In this document: positions 31,283 through 45,212 of the stretch, piece by piece | Numbering within the stretch: the stretch's first letter is position 1 | How the letters are laid out: each line of letters begins with the position of its first letter | Origin: Dromaius novaehollandiae | Taxonomy: Eukaryota > Chordata > Aves > Casuariiformes > Dromaiidae | Assembly (NCBI RefSeq): GCF_036370855.1 | Contig: NC_088117.1 | Location: forward strand, 7,502,001-7,566,000 | Length of the DNA: 64,000 bases | Direction of reading: 5' to 3' | The notes under the pieces: generated by a model | Databases searched by the model: none | Seen by the model: only the letters and a program-made list of their open reading frames with translations | Told to the model about the DNA's origin: nothing | Made by a program: the position numbers and the translations under genes

Positions 31283-34200
31283 TCACCCGCCGTGTAATGT
31301 CGAGATGAAAAGCACATTATCCTGGTCCTGGAGTTTATAATCCAGCTCACCCTGCAGGCCAAGAAAAAAATGAAAAATGGTTTAAATGTCACTTCAAAAT
31401 ACTGACTGCAAAGAGAAAGCAGCTCATAAAAAGATGGGGAGCATTAGGGAGTGCAGAGGGGAAAGACCGAGGTTTTAGCCTTAAAGGAAGCAAAGGTGAG
31501 AGATCAGACAGGGAGCTGACATGCATTATCCCAGGAACACGCCGCTTTCCAGACCACGGTATCGACAGAACAGGTGGCTGCCTGAGGCAGGAAAATAGTT
31601 AGTGACTGTTTATTGTCTGAGCTCAACAGTGGCCTGAGAAGGGAAGATATTAACCAGTTGCCAGTTTGGGTAGAAACCTCCCCGGCGTTGCCTTCCCCAG
31701 CTGTGCAACCACCTTCCGTGGGTGAAGGGGGTCTTGCAACTGCCCAGGGCTGTGACGCTGTCGGTACCCACTACGTTGTTATCCCAAGCGCGGGTGAAAG
31801 CAGCGCAGCTCCCAGAGGTGTAAAGCCTGTTGCCAGAGGTCAGGGAATATGGGTGATCTCTTTTCAGACACCAACTGGCTGATGAGACTCAGCAGGTTAG
31901 ATAACAGCTCCAGGCTTTCAAACAGCTAGCGTGGCACAATGCGTGGAGAGAGATCCCAGTCCACCCCTTCCCCCTCAAATATTAGATGCTTCGCTTGGGG
32001 CAAGAATCAGAAATAGCTTCTCTGAGAGCAACCACAGAACAGACAGAGCAGTATTTTCAACAAAGAAAGTCAAATTGAAGGAGTACAGACCATTAGTTCC
32101 CAGTCTGCATCGTTGATGAGCACCAAAATTCCTGGCCTCCTGCAGAACACACAGAAATACTTAGGATACCGGGCTGCTAAAAGCTTCACAAATAGTTAAG
32201 AACAAGGGATTTAAAAGCACAGATCACAAGCTGACTGCCTGTAAAGCCAAAGAGAAAAAGGAATCCTAGCACGGAGGTGGAAACAGGTACAGTCTGTGCC
32301 CTTTCTAGATCAAATAAAGGGGAGGCAGGAGCAATCCCAGTGCTCATTTGAATCAAAATGCACCATTCCTGAGGATGCTCCAAGATATCTACATTTCCGT
32401 ACGACATAGAAAAGCCAGGTAATTAAAACCCACGCACCACAGTCGAGCGCAGAGAGCTCGATGCGGAGGTAGGGGAAGCTATTCCGGTGCCCCTACCAAA
32501 GGCAGTAAACACCCAGATCCACTCAGAGCCCATGATTACAGGCACAGGGATTCCCCCTCTTTGATCTTCAGTGTCCTGCAATTGTCTCTCCTGTTACCAG
32601 GGGACCTGGCACACGCTTCAGCTCACAAAGATCCGTGACGAATGTTAAACACCCCCAGCGCCACCCCGCAGTCAGGGATGGCTTGCACAGCTCACTCTGC
32701 TCCATTTCTCTTGGCTTTTTTTTCCCCCTCCATGAGGTTGGCCCCATTTTGACAATAAAAATACATTTCCCAGAAGAAATATTTGTTGGCACTTCTCCAA
32801 GTGACTGCTTCAGTCCCAGTGATGTCAGCAGGGAACGGACAGACCTGCTAAAACTCCTGGAATTGAGGATACACACACTACCAGTGTTCCAGGTGACAAC
32901 ATGGAGAACACAAAGCATACGTGTTTCTGCTTCAGATTTAAGGTTTAAGGATCTGGGGTGAGGGCTGCAAAGGACAGACATGCTCTCTGTGGAGCACTGT
33001 GAGATTTAGCTTGGAATTCCTTCCAAAGCAATGGGACACCCTCCTCATTATCACTTTAGCATATCCCATCTTTTCATAGACATTAACTTCCTTCTTGCAA
33101 CCAGCATGAAAAATGTATCCCGAACCACCGGGATCAACAGAGAGAGAAACACAAGAAAGATTCACAACATTTGTACTTACACAGAATCCCCTTGCATAAA
33201 TAATTCTGGTCGTTCTTTCAACAAATTCTGTTTGATCCACTGTAGCAGGTTTCTGATATCCCCTGAAAGGAGAAAGGACAGCAGTTTACAGACTGGCTGA
33301 TGGCTCCTAGCTGATGCCAGAACAAAGTGCTTGTCCACAAAAGAGTGCACGAGGAACATGCGGGATAGGTGGGGATAGCTGCAAACCTTCACTAATTAGA
33401 AACCGCAAAACAGAATTGTCCCCTGCTAGCACCTAACGTGCTCCCCTGAACCAAGGGAGCTCAAAGCCCTGGGCTCTGCCCCAAATTACAGTAGAGCAGA
33501 AAAGGTTTGCTCCTTCCCAGAGCAAGGGCAGTCCAAGGAAGGGTGATCCTGCCCTCAGACGACAAAGTCCAGCTCTTCAGGGGAGTAGCAGAAGGCAGCC
33601 TTCGAGCTCGTCCAGAGCAGCACTCGCCAGGAAGGGCTGCCTCCTTTAACGAGCACACGTGCACACGTTAAATGCATCCCCGCAAAGAATTAATGCAGAG
33701 TTAATGCTGAAAAGTCAAACCAGCAGGAGACTCCAGATGTTAATATTTCTTTAACACACCCCATGTCCCGTGTATTCTGTTATTACCTAACAAACGCATG
33801 TTTAACTGCATGTGTGTTTAATCAGATTTTAAAAACCCAAAGAAGTAAGCCTAATTATCTGAAGGGAATACATAGTGGACACAATTAGTACCAAAACCAG
33901 CACATGTTCTCGGAGACAAGAGCTCCACTGCACGAACACGTGTAAAACTGTGCATTAAACACACATGCACTGACCGCAGCAGCTGTATTTTGGACGCTTG
34001 CAACGTCCTTTGGCGTCGCACCTGCTGTCGCAGCCGTGTGCTCCCCACGCCGTGCCTTCTCCCTCCGCACACGCTACCCTCCCACCACACTCGGGGCGAA
34101 CAGCTCCTTTATTAAAGCTCAGCCTTTATCTTTCCATTTCAGTAGGTGACAGGAAGAATTTGTCTCCATGTAAAAGGAGGAGGAGACACTGCTGGCGGGT

Positions 34201-37200
34201 TTTTATAGTATCAATTTTACTTTGTGAGGCAAAAACAATTTCTTTAGTGATAGCATCAGTTAATTTCCTATTGGAGAGGTGAGAAGCGACAGAGGGGGAG
34301 AATAATCCGTTACAGGGTTTAGAGAAGCTGACAAATTACAATGTGGAGTTCTCCTGCATTTGCCTCTATATTTCACCATTCCACAAACCACTTCATCATT
34401 CTGAATCCACAATCAGTTATTCTCCCGGGGCTCCTTTAAACAGCCCTTTGAAAGCCCCCAAAGAGTTTTGTTTGCTTTAGAGGCACGAGGAAGCTTTCCG
34501 AACGCGCAGACCCGCCAATGAGGGCCGCAGCCCCTCTCGGCAGCGCGAGCGGGGCCGGCGGACGGGCTTCCACGTCTCCCTCACGTGTGATAACCTAGTT
34601 CCAGTCACGGGAAACCTTTTCACACGCCTCTCACAGACGGAGCTAAAATTAAAACCCGGCATCCTGTTCCCTATGTGTTGGCTTCATGACCAGCAAAAAT
34701 AAACGCGCTTGTGGCAGCTGGGCTCAAGCTCTGCCTGAAACTAGGATACGATGGGATCAAGGATGCTGCCCAGGACAGAGCAAAGTTACCCCCCTCGCTT
34801 CGGCCACGCCAGGGCTTTTCTTTGCATCCAGGATGAAACAGCCCTGGCGCAGGCAGGTGCACGTCTAGGCAATGGAGACATGTCCGACCGCAGCAGAAGG
34901 GGGCCGTTTTGGGGGGAAAGGGGGCAGGAGATCCTTTGCGATCCCCCTCCAGCTTGCCCGGGCCCCAGCGGCGCGGGATCGCCGGCTGCTCCGCAGCACA
35001 TCAGTCTCGCTGCCGCGGCAGGGCTGCCCGGGGATCGCCCCGTACTGCTGCCCCTGAAAGGGGAACGGCTCCGGGCACGGCAGAGGGATCTGCTTCGCGC
35101 CACAGAGCCGCCCGCTAAGCTGCGTCCCCTGCCCGGGGCCGACCCACGACTCCCTTATAACGATATGTAGTTAAGAGCAGGGAATAAACCATTTTCTGCA
35201 GCTTTCCTAGCGACAGGCGCCAGAGACGGCGAGAGGCACGCAGCAGACGCACCACGCTGGTCTGACAGCCCCTGCAACAAGAGTTAGCCGTATCTGCCTT
35301 CCACCGAAAACCGCTGCTGCAACGGGAAGCCCTCCCTCCGATCTCCCACCCGCCCGCCGCCCACGCTCCGCCACCAAGACCCGAAAGCCGAAGAGGATGA
35401 AGGATGGAGAGCAGCCGTCGGGAGGAGGAGGGGGCCGCGACGGGGACGCCGGCCCCAGCGCGACGACGCCGGCGAGCTGTTTCATATTTATGCACGAGGC
35501 ACTGGCGGCCGGGCACACAACAATGAGCCGCGCCGTACGCGCTCGCCGGCGATGGAATAAGCAGCCCTCTCCTCTGGGACCTCTCGGGGGAGATCATTTA
35601 AACAGAAACACGCGGCGCCGGCTGGATAAAAGACAGCCACCTCGAAGCAGCTTGGACGAAGGGGCGAGAGGACTGATTTATTTGAGGCTGCACTGGAAGA
35701 TTCCCTCACCCCTGCTCCATCCATAATAAATGTTATTTTCAGCCCCACCTGAGCCTACATCCATTCACTCCTCCCCTAGAGGTCACGTACACACACACAC
35801 TGAAGAATTAGTAGGAAAAGACGGATACCCCCGTGCATGCCTGGAGCTTCCCTGCTCCAAACAGCAATGAAAATCAAGACTCCTTCCCCACAGCCAACCT
35901 GCACACATAACACTCTCAGCTGCTTTCTCAGCACCGATTTTTTGCCCACCCTCCTGTCTCTACATTTTGTACACCAGTATTACCAGAACAAATCAATTAT
36001 AAAGGATGAAAAATGGTCAGAACCACACCAAAGCCATCTCCCCCAAGGAGGATATTGTAAAGGAACAGGATGACTTATATTGCGAGTGGTTTGCGGAGAA
36101 GCCATCTTGCAGTGCAGTCCTGATCAACGGCTCAGGAGCCTATACGTTATCGTAATGGAAATAAGAAGCAGCAAATTGTAGCACAACTGCTCATCTCTTA
36201 TCACGGACGTACGGATCCTTCCTAAGACCTTTTCTTCGTGACACCGTGCTACAGGTCTAACCCAGGTTTCCAGCTTCCTGGGCTGAGGATTTGCTAGGCA
36301 AACATCAGGCCCTCTAGAAATGACATACAAGGAAAAAATATCAACCTGGCCAGGCAGCACATCCACTGGCAAGTTAAACCGTCGCTACCAAGATAGCAAT
36401 TTTATACTCCTGTTGCTGCTAAAGCAGGCCCCTACCGCCGGGAGAGAGGCATTTGCGGCTGACAGGAGCGGCGCTGAGCTCTGCACGCTGCCACTTGGCA
36501 GTGACAGGGACCATGCGTTTTGGCCCAAGAGCGAGGTTCAGGTGGTTGCTCAGATGATCCAGCATTTCTCCCCTAGGTCACCAGTTCAAGTCCAGCTCGT
36601 CACAATAATGACATATATTTATTATTGCCGCACGGCCTCAGTGAATTCCCTTCGGTAGCCTGCTCCGTCTCCTTCACAGCAAACACACGTCCACCAAATC
36701 CACTCTAATTATCATTGACTGCCCTCACCCTTGGCAGCGTCAGCAGAGAAGCCAGAGCAAACGGGCCAAGGGAGCTGAACCACCCTCAAACTGCAAAGGA
36801 GGGGCTGAAGCACATGGTAGGAAAGCCCTGTCTCATCTGTACACAGAGGCAGCTTCTGTTGCCTGTGCGACGGTACAAACCCCTCCAAATTCTCAGGAAA
36901 AAATAATCTAAAGTTAATTAAAAAAAGAAAAACCGGCAAACATTTGAGAAAACTGCTTAGTTCGAGTGCACAGATGGAAGCTCAAATCCACAATACATGC
37001 ATAAAACAAATCACCCAGTGAGACACACAGCTCAGGAAAATGAAGTGTGTGCTTGCAGTGACACAAAGTCGCTGCCTTGTCACACCAGCGGACGGGATGC
37101 AAAAGCTGCAGTGAGCGTGCATTCAAAAACCCAACAGCGTCGGCACGTTTTCAGCCCAGCTGCATTATAAACACTCCTGATTGTGGCAGGAGGAACTGCA

Positions 37201-40200
37201 GAGCCCGCTCGGTTCTCCCGCGTATCCTCCAAGGCCTGATCTGCACTATCCCAACTGTTCACTGATGAAGAATCTGCTGAGCTTCCCCTACAAGAGAAAT
37301 GAAGCTAGGACTCCATTTTAGTACCGCCTGGAACAAGAGCCTGGGTTCATCTGCACCCTCAAAACCAAGGCTGAAATCCATAGATCTTTCCCAGCTCAAT
37401 AAAACCTCCTGGGCCTGACAGATTCATCAGTGATAACTCAGCAAAGAGGGCGCTCACTGTGTGCAGAGAGAAAACAGGTGCTTAGAATAAGAAACATCGA
37501 GCTGGATGTTACGCTAGAAAAACCTCGCACTGAACTGATAGATGTGCAGAAACGCAGAAGGATTTTGCGCAACTGTAATATTGGCTGACACGAACACACA
37601 ACTCTGCTACCAGGGAGCTGTGCAGGTCGCTGGCAGATTCACGCACGTTCATGCAGTGCCCAGACACCTCCATAACACCCGCCTTCAAATCCACATACAA
37701 ACTAGTGCATGGCACAAAATGCCTCGAAGGGCATCCAGAGGGTGTAATTACTGCCATATTCTTGCCTTGGCTGCAGAACTGAGAGCTTATTTCAGGCAAA
37801 TAGGGGATCCCTATAAAGGCCTAACCATGGAAAATTCCCTTCTGGTCTGTAATAAATAAGATATATGCAGCGCTGGTCACTAAGGGGTCAGTGCTGCAAG
37901 AGCACAGGCAGTTTTCCCGGGCCGCCTTGCGGATACCTCCCTGTGGGGTACCATTTCTTTGACCCAGAATAAGATCATTTATCATACTGACCATGGCTGA
38001 GCTCCAATTTGCTGAGGTCACTAACTCTGGACGAGCGCCGCTCCACCCCCATTCTCAGCCACCGGCCTGTAACCATGACAAAGCCCCTTCCCGGCCGCTC
38101 CTCTCCCATTATTCCCCCTGCCTGCATGGAAATGTGTGGAAAGACAATTTGTAACCCCCGTTCGCTGCTTAAGCGGCTTGTTTTTAAAACAGGCGAGCTG
38201 ACTCCCAATACCTGCCGCCCCTCCAGGTGAACGCCTTCTCTCCGTTCTCCCGGAAAGCTCGTGACAAAACCTGACCGAAGGGATCTTCAGACTCCTCCAA
38301 TCTCCCATCCGACACACGAATCCTTCACCAGAGCAGACAAAGGTGTGCCATAAACTGCAGAAGAACAACGGGAATAGCTTATATAAATGGAGTCACAGGC
38401 AAACGGGTTCAGTGCTACGCAGAGGGAGCAGCAAGGCTGAGAAGAGCAAAATCCATTTTCTCTGACAAGCGCACAAGCCAATCCTGACACATACCGGAGT
38501 GGGCAGTGACTTAAGTGCTCTGAAAAAAATTAGGGGGTAACTACAGCCAGACGAGAGAATCCCGATCGTTGCTCTCAACTGCTCTTGGTCACAGCAGAAC
38601 AGCAAGGCCTTGGCTGCTGTAATTTTTAATTGCATTATGACAGCTCCCAGCTAGGAGAGAACCCTTAGCAATACTCTTTTCCCCTTCCTCGGACCCACAC
38701 GATAGGAAGGCATCATCAGTCTTTCAGAATCTGCCTGTTAACAGAGCGGACTCAGATCCCAGCCATCGCCCCGTAACTCTCAAACATGAAATTTTCTCAC
38801 AACTCACGTGAGCTGGAGAAGAGCTGCCTGGGATCTTTAATTCCCCACAATTTGGTAGTAGGAGAACACAAGTTCAAGGGATCCCCAATCCCATTTGCTA
38901 GCCAGCAGCGAGTCTCCAGATCCATCAGCTCCTGTCACAAGAAAGCAGCTCGGAGCTGATCCTCAGGGTAAACCTAATCCCTACACATTTCCAAAGTCAG
39001 AGCATCTAATCCTATAACACCCAATGCTATTGTCACTTCAGGCTCCCAAATAAATGCCAGTGCACCAAACTGTCTCTTTTAATTAGGATCACAGATCACT
39101 AGTGCTGGTCCAGGGTCTTGCCTCTTGTTCAAAATTGTCAAAGGAAAGAACCAGGGAGAGCCTCAAAGCTGTATTCCACAGGCAGAAAAGGGATGGATTA
39201 GGAATCGCAGACATCAAAAATAATGTCTTGTTAACAGTTCTCCTGTAATTGTATTCTTCTACCCGGGCAGAATTATTCTCCGCTAAAGACCATCCTGAGT
39301 TCTGCCCACTCAGATTTTAAAAAGCTTGAGCAACGCAGGGCTTCTACCGAAACCCCGACGCGACTGTGCCATGGTCTAATAGTTCTTGCAATTAAGAATC
39401 TTTCTACTACGCAGTCCGAATTCCCATTTCTTCATTCCTCCCTATCAATCCATGCTTTCCATGATATTGCATCACCCCAGCTACTAGCTGTCCTTCTCCG
39501 TGATAAAGGAGATACCTCACCTCATCACTTTTTCATTCATTTATCCTGCTTAACCTTGAACTGTTGCTGGATAATTTTTTTAAGCTGCTCAGGAAGACAA
39601 TTCGAAGAATGCATTACCGACTGCAGGCACAAAGCTTGGCTGAAACCATCACACTGAAATTTCCCCTCTTATTTTCCTGATTTCTGGGTTTTTGCGTGCG
39701 TACAGGCACACAGAGGGTTGCAAAGGAAAACCTTATCGCTATCGCGAGGGAGCACACGGAGCTCATGTGAGACCAAAGAGTCCACAAGGGAACGTGACTG
39801 CTCATGCAGAGAAGGTGCAGAGGGATTTCCCGGCAGCCTGGCACTGCCCTGCTCGCAGGGAATCCCCCGGGCTGGGCAGGCGCTGGCACTGCCAGCGGGA
39901 TACTGCAGCCCCTTCAAGCCAGCTCCTCACCCCCTCCCCAGCCTCGCTGGTGGCCAGTGTCCTCTCTAGCCGCTGGGTGAATCGGTCTCGTATCTCACGA
40001 GCTGCCGTGATTTTATTCTTCTAAATATAGAAATCACGCAGCGTCCAGTCCTTGCCTCTCACTTTTGGGCTAAGATTTGTTGCTATTATTAGACGTTCAT
40101 CCCTGGCAAGCACCATTAAACCGATTCCTGTCCACCCAAGCCAGCCACCCCCACAGATACTCCAAGCCCCTCAGTCTGACTTGAAAGGGGAAAAGAAAGG

Positions 40201-43200
40201 GCCAGTGAGATGATCAGGGTAGGGGGAGAAGGGGGGGAGGATTTACAAGTGAATGGAGGTAAGAATGGAGCAGTTTGTGGGATAAAGGGGCTGCAGAGGG
40301 AGCTTTACAGATGTGCAGAGGGACGGCGGCTCATTGTTTAATTAAGCAGAAAGTGGCTCTTTTGAAAAGCAATTTTGCACAGGAGCTCTGAGCTCAGCAA
40401 ACAACTCCTGCGAGTGAGGGCAGGAGGAGAAAGGAACAGCTGGCCCGGAGCCGTGTGAACCGCATGCTAAGCGGTTTAAAGGGCCCGGATCCTCCTCCCC
40501 GGCCCTGCTCCGCTGCCACCCTCTGAACACTGCTGTCACCACAGCAAATCCCACCAAGAGAAAAGAGGGAGCAGGGCGGGGGGGCTGGCACAGAAAGGTT
40601 ATCCTACGAGGTGTCCGCACTGCAATACAGCGGCTGGGAAGGAGGGTGGAAAAGCCAGGCTTTGTTATCGCAGGGATTTGCTCACACACAAGAGCTGGTT
40701 TCTCCGTGCCTGGGAAGCTCCTTCCACAATGAGTTGGGATGAGCTGATCCAGGAACGCGGCTCCTCGGCCTCCCAGGACGGCGCTGGGACTGCTCCCGCA
40801 AGGATGTGAACTGGCGTGGCTCTTCCTTGGAAAGGATCGCTCCTCACGCAGAAGCGAGCATCACCTCGCCGGGACGGCTCCGTGGAGACGGCGTGGACCA
40901 GCAGCTCCGCGGAGGACCGGCGCGTTGGAGGCTCGCCCCGCTGCCGGGGCACCCGTAAACGCAGCGGCATCCCCATGGCATCGCACCAGGCTCCCGGTGC
41001 CGCAGACATGGCTGCACGCTCTGATCGCAGGGAAGAGCAGCCGGGAGCCGGGGCTGAACGCTGCCTCTAGTCTAGGCTGAGGTCCCACCTGGGGTAACCC
41101 ACCGAGCCTCCTTTTCCTTGCCCGTAAATATGTAATTACCTGCCTAAGAGAGACACATAAGTAGGGGAAAAACCCCAGAGTCCTTTGAGAACTGAAAGTG
41201 CCATACACTGTGGTTAAAAAGGATGGGATTGCATGAAACTCCATAAAGTTATGTTTTATTATTGCGCTTCCAATAAGTCACCGCATTACCAGAAATATTT
41301 TTATTCCTTTTTTGGAGCGAGTTTAAAAACGTTAGGAATAATAAGCACAGCAATAAAAGCATTGCAGAATAGTAATAACTTATTAACTGCTAAATACTAC
41401 CCAGCAATAGTACTGGGCATTTACAGACAACCAATGCCAACTTTCATTCCTGATTTTACACATTGCTTTGGCATAGGTCCCCAGTCAATTCTGAACACAC
41501 GCCACGCTGTATTTTTTAAGCCACTCTGCCTGTAACACAGGTCTGATCTCTCGAGATCCCCAGGCTCTTTTCTGAGATGATGAATGCTCCCAACTCCCCA
41601 GCAGTCCTCCGTGCTGCACAGCACAAGGCCTCTGGAAAGCAAAGCTCTTGAGGAGCGGACTATGCTCTTCTCTGCAGGGATTTTCACATAAGCAGCAGCC
41701 CGCACATTATTTTAATTTCCCTCTAAAAAATCTGATTAGCAACAGGGTTTTTCCCCGGGGCTTTGGTAAAGGGAAACCACAAACAATTACCAAAACACAC
41801 GGATTAAAAATTTATCCTTCCAAACTTGTGAGTGCCAAAGCACACAGCAAATTCTTGACTACTCCAGAAGGTCCGCGTGATCGCTGCTGACACTTGTTAC
41901 CGCTGCTCCAAAACCACCAGTCCTATCACCAAAACCACGGGAGAAGCTCCCTTAGAGCTGGAATCGGAAGGCCTGCGACCCGCAGCTGAGCAGCCTGCTG
42001 CACAGCCGCTAGCCCGTAAACAGCCCCGAGCCCCTGATACAACATCCAGTAGAGAGCACAGCGGTAAGGTTTTGTAAACACTCTTCGTCAGCATGACACG
42101 GCTGATCTAAACCTGAAATTACCACAAGGGTTAAACAATGCCAGTTATTTCCTACCCTCCCAACAGAGTCAATGCAATTCGCATGGCCATAGACAAATCC
42201 ACCACTGTGAGTCCCAGTGAGATGGAGGAAGGAGCTCCGACATCGCTTGCAGAGCAGTCATACAATGATCTATTTGATTACTGAAGCACTTGGTTAAATT
42301 ACTGTGGCTTGTTTCAGGAGGAGGCTGCCAAATACATTTTCAGTTTTTAATTTAGGGTTTCTCTCTTTTATGCTCCATTGTCTCTAATAGCCTCTTAGAT
42401 GCTTGAAAATAAAGTTGATTTCCCTGCCAATTTAATCCTCTCTCCATGTGACAGATACCGTTATTCCCTCTGCTGCTTTCTCCCACACACACTGTTTTTA
42501 TGCAGAATAAGCCAACAGGGCATTAGTGCCTTTAGATCCTCTAACAGCATTATCAATGAGATCATCAAAATATTCAGCAATTTGGGACCAGATTCTTGTT
42601 TAACTGGACGTCTTCTTTTTTGCAGCAGCTCTAAAACATTACACAGTCCTGCGTAAAGAGCGGCTTATGTAAAACTATCTGCCTATACAGATATATCACA
42701 CCTTTTTTAATTCCTAGCTGGCAGCAACTTAAACATGCAGGCTACACCAGCTCCCCTTTGGGAGTTAGAAACTGCTGTTTTATTGACGTTGTACGGATAC
42801 AAAAAGCCCCTTGGATAACAAAAATAGGTCTTGCCACATGGCTGTACCCCTAGAGGCTTGCTCTGGTCCCATTTGCAGATTCCTTCTTTCTGCCTTTCCT
42901 AATCCCCCCAGGAGCCCATCTCCAGGCATCAGAAAAGGACAGAGAATCAAATCTGCTCAAAAAAGTTAACTGGATTTTGAATCCACCCACTTTCCACCTA
43001 GTGTCTATTATCAGGAAATTAAGGAAATGACCACACGCTAATTTGTTAAAACAACATTATTGTCATTCAGAGAACACTGCCCTTGTCAAATATGGAGCAC
43101 AGGCTGTTTTAGTCACTTAAATATTTGTAGTTATTTGTTCAGTAATTTTCTATCTCCCTTCACCTCTGGGGGATATATATATAAATGCCTAAACAATTAA

Positions 43201-45177
43201 AATATAGCTGGGCCCAACGTCCCAGAGAGAAGCAGCTCCTCAGCAAAAAGGAGGACAAAGACAAAAATAATCTAGAAAGAAAGGAAGAGTGGGTAAGAGA
43301 GGCCAAAATGGCCAAAAATAAGCTTCACAGCTAATGAAATCAGTTAAAATAGGGTTATAAGTGCAGGTCTTTGAGCAGTATTCATACTACAGATCTTTCC
43401 CCAGAGCATTAGGTGATTAACATACAGGGTAAGGTGAGCAAGGAACAGGCAGCAGTGTGCACAGCTGAACAGTTGTTTCTCTAATCAGTGTAATTCTGGC
43501 TGCAGGAGGACAGCAAGGATCGTACCATTAGGTATATCTTTATTTACCCAGAGACAGCTGAATTACACTTCCTTACTGCGAGTGAGGATGGCACTAGGCA
43601 CACTACAAAATTGCACTGATTTACCAATTTCTTATTCACTCATGTTTCTGATCCAATTCTGCAGATTTCTCACCTCTGCAACACAATTCTTAACTGGAAT
43701 ATCATGACAGGTGGCTCCAGCGATCCTTTATGGGGCAATTTCAGACATTAACCCCGTGTCTGTCTGCCTCATCCTCATGCTGGATATAACTATCCCTGTA
43801 GCAGAAGCTACAGAATTCAGTGTCTGCTCCTCAGTCGCTGCAATCCACAGCCAGCCCTATAACTGAAACCAGCCTGTCATTCAACGCACATGAAAACACC
43901 AGACTGTCAATCACAGGAGTTGAAAAGTGGACACACGGTCCATCCTGCAGCTCCTGTTACAGGGATAGCAGCATCTGAAAAACCAGAAGCAATAATCTAC
44001 GAGATGAATCCGGAACGAACCACCGGAGATCGTGGATTTGAAGCCTGAGACAAAGCCAGATCTTCAGGGAGAGGTTTATTCTTTAGGATAAATCCAGCTT
44101 CTAGTGAAGTCTGTGGAAGTCTTCCCATCAGTTTCAAATGGGAATGGATTAGGCCACATACAACGGCACCACGGACATCCACCAGGCTAGAAGAATCATT
44201 CTTTGGCAGGAATTCTCCCCTTCCCCTGACAGAAATAAACAACTCTGGTAATAACCCCTTCTTCCTGAGTATCTGATCATGGTTTCAATACTACCAATGC
44301 AGCAGATGTCAGTGAGTATCCTAAACTTACAGAACACTAAAGGAAATGATACTCTAGCCCCCAAGTTTAAAAACCAACTAAATGAATGTTTTGGCATTTC
44401 TTTAATACCTTTCATCTAAGGATCTTCAGTACTTTAATAGTGCTAGAATTTAATGTTGGAACTCTCCTGTGATACATGACAGCATCGCTACTACTTCAGT
44501 AGCAACAGGGGAAAGTTAAGCAACATGACTAAACTCACAAAGCAAATCAGCATTGGATCAAAGGGTGGAAATCAAGTTTCCGGATTCCCAGTCCCTGTCG
44601 TTAACCACAAGATAACACACTATTTTAGTGCTCCTATTATATTGGAATTACACATATTTATGTCCAAGCATCAGAAGTGCTTGTACCAATCTCTAATGAC
44701 TAGGCATGACAGGAACATTTCAGGCTTCAATGTTCACAACACACAGATTATGGTATTAACCATTCATGAGATATTAGTTGTTAACATTAGCTGATGCTTT
44801 GTATTATTTCAAAGTTTATAAACCCACTCTCAAATAGCATAAAGCATTTCTAGCTGGAAGAATTCAAAACGTACCTGCGGCAAAATTATGCTGCAACTGA
44901 AGTACGCATACACATAAGGAGAAACGAGAGTTAGTACAACACTTCTCTGTACTGATACTCCAAATCATGAAACAGAAATTATCACTGTTCATCACTGGGA
45001 TACTCAAGTCTTTAGCTTAACAGCATCTTATTTTTTACTGCAGGGAAGGCTATAAGCAATATGTTGAGCACCATGTTCAAGCATTAGCTCTGCCATTTAC
45101 AACTGCATAGTTAATTTGAAACAATTATATAAACTTAAAAGTCAAATGAGTAGATAAAATACATTCATATTACTTTC

Positions 45178-45212
<35 letters not shown>

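Noticed and set aside
36541-36593. Candidate tRNA gene
   Set aside because: A- and B-box-like sequences are present but arms do not pair into a cloverleaf; kept only as a weak SINE remnant.
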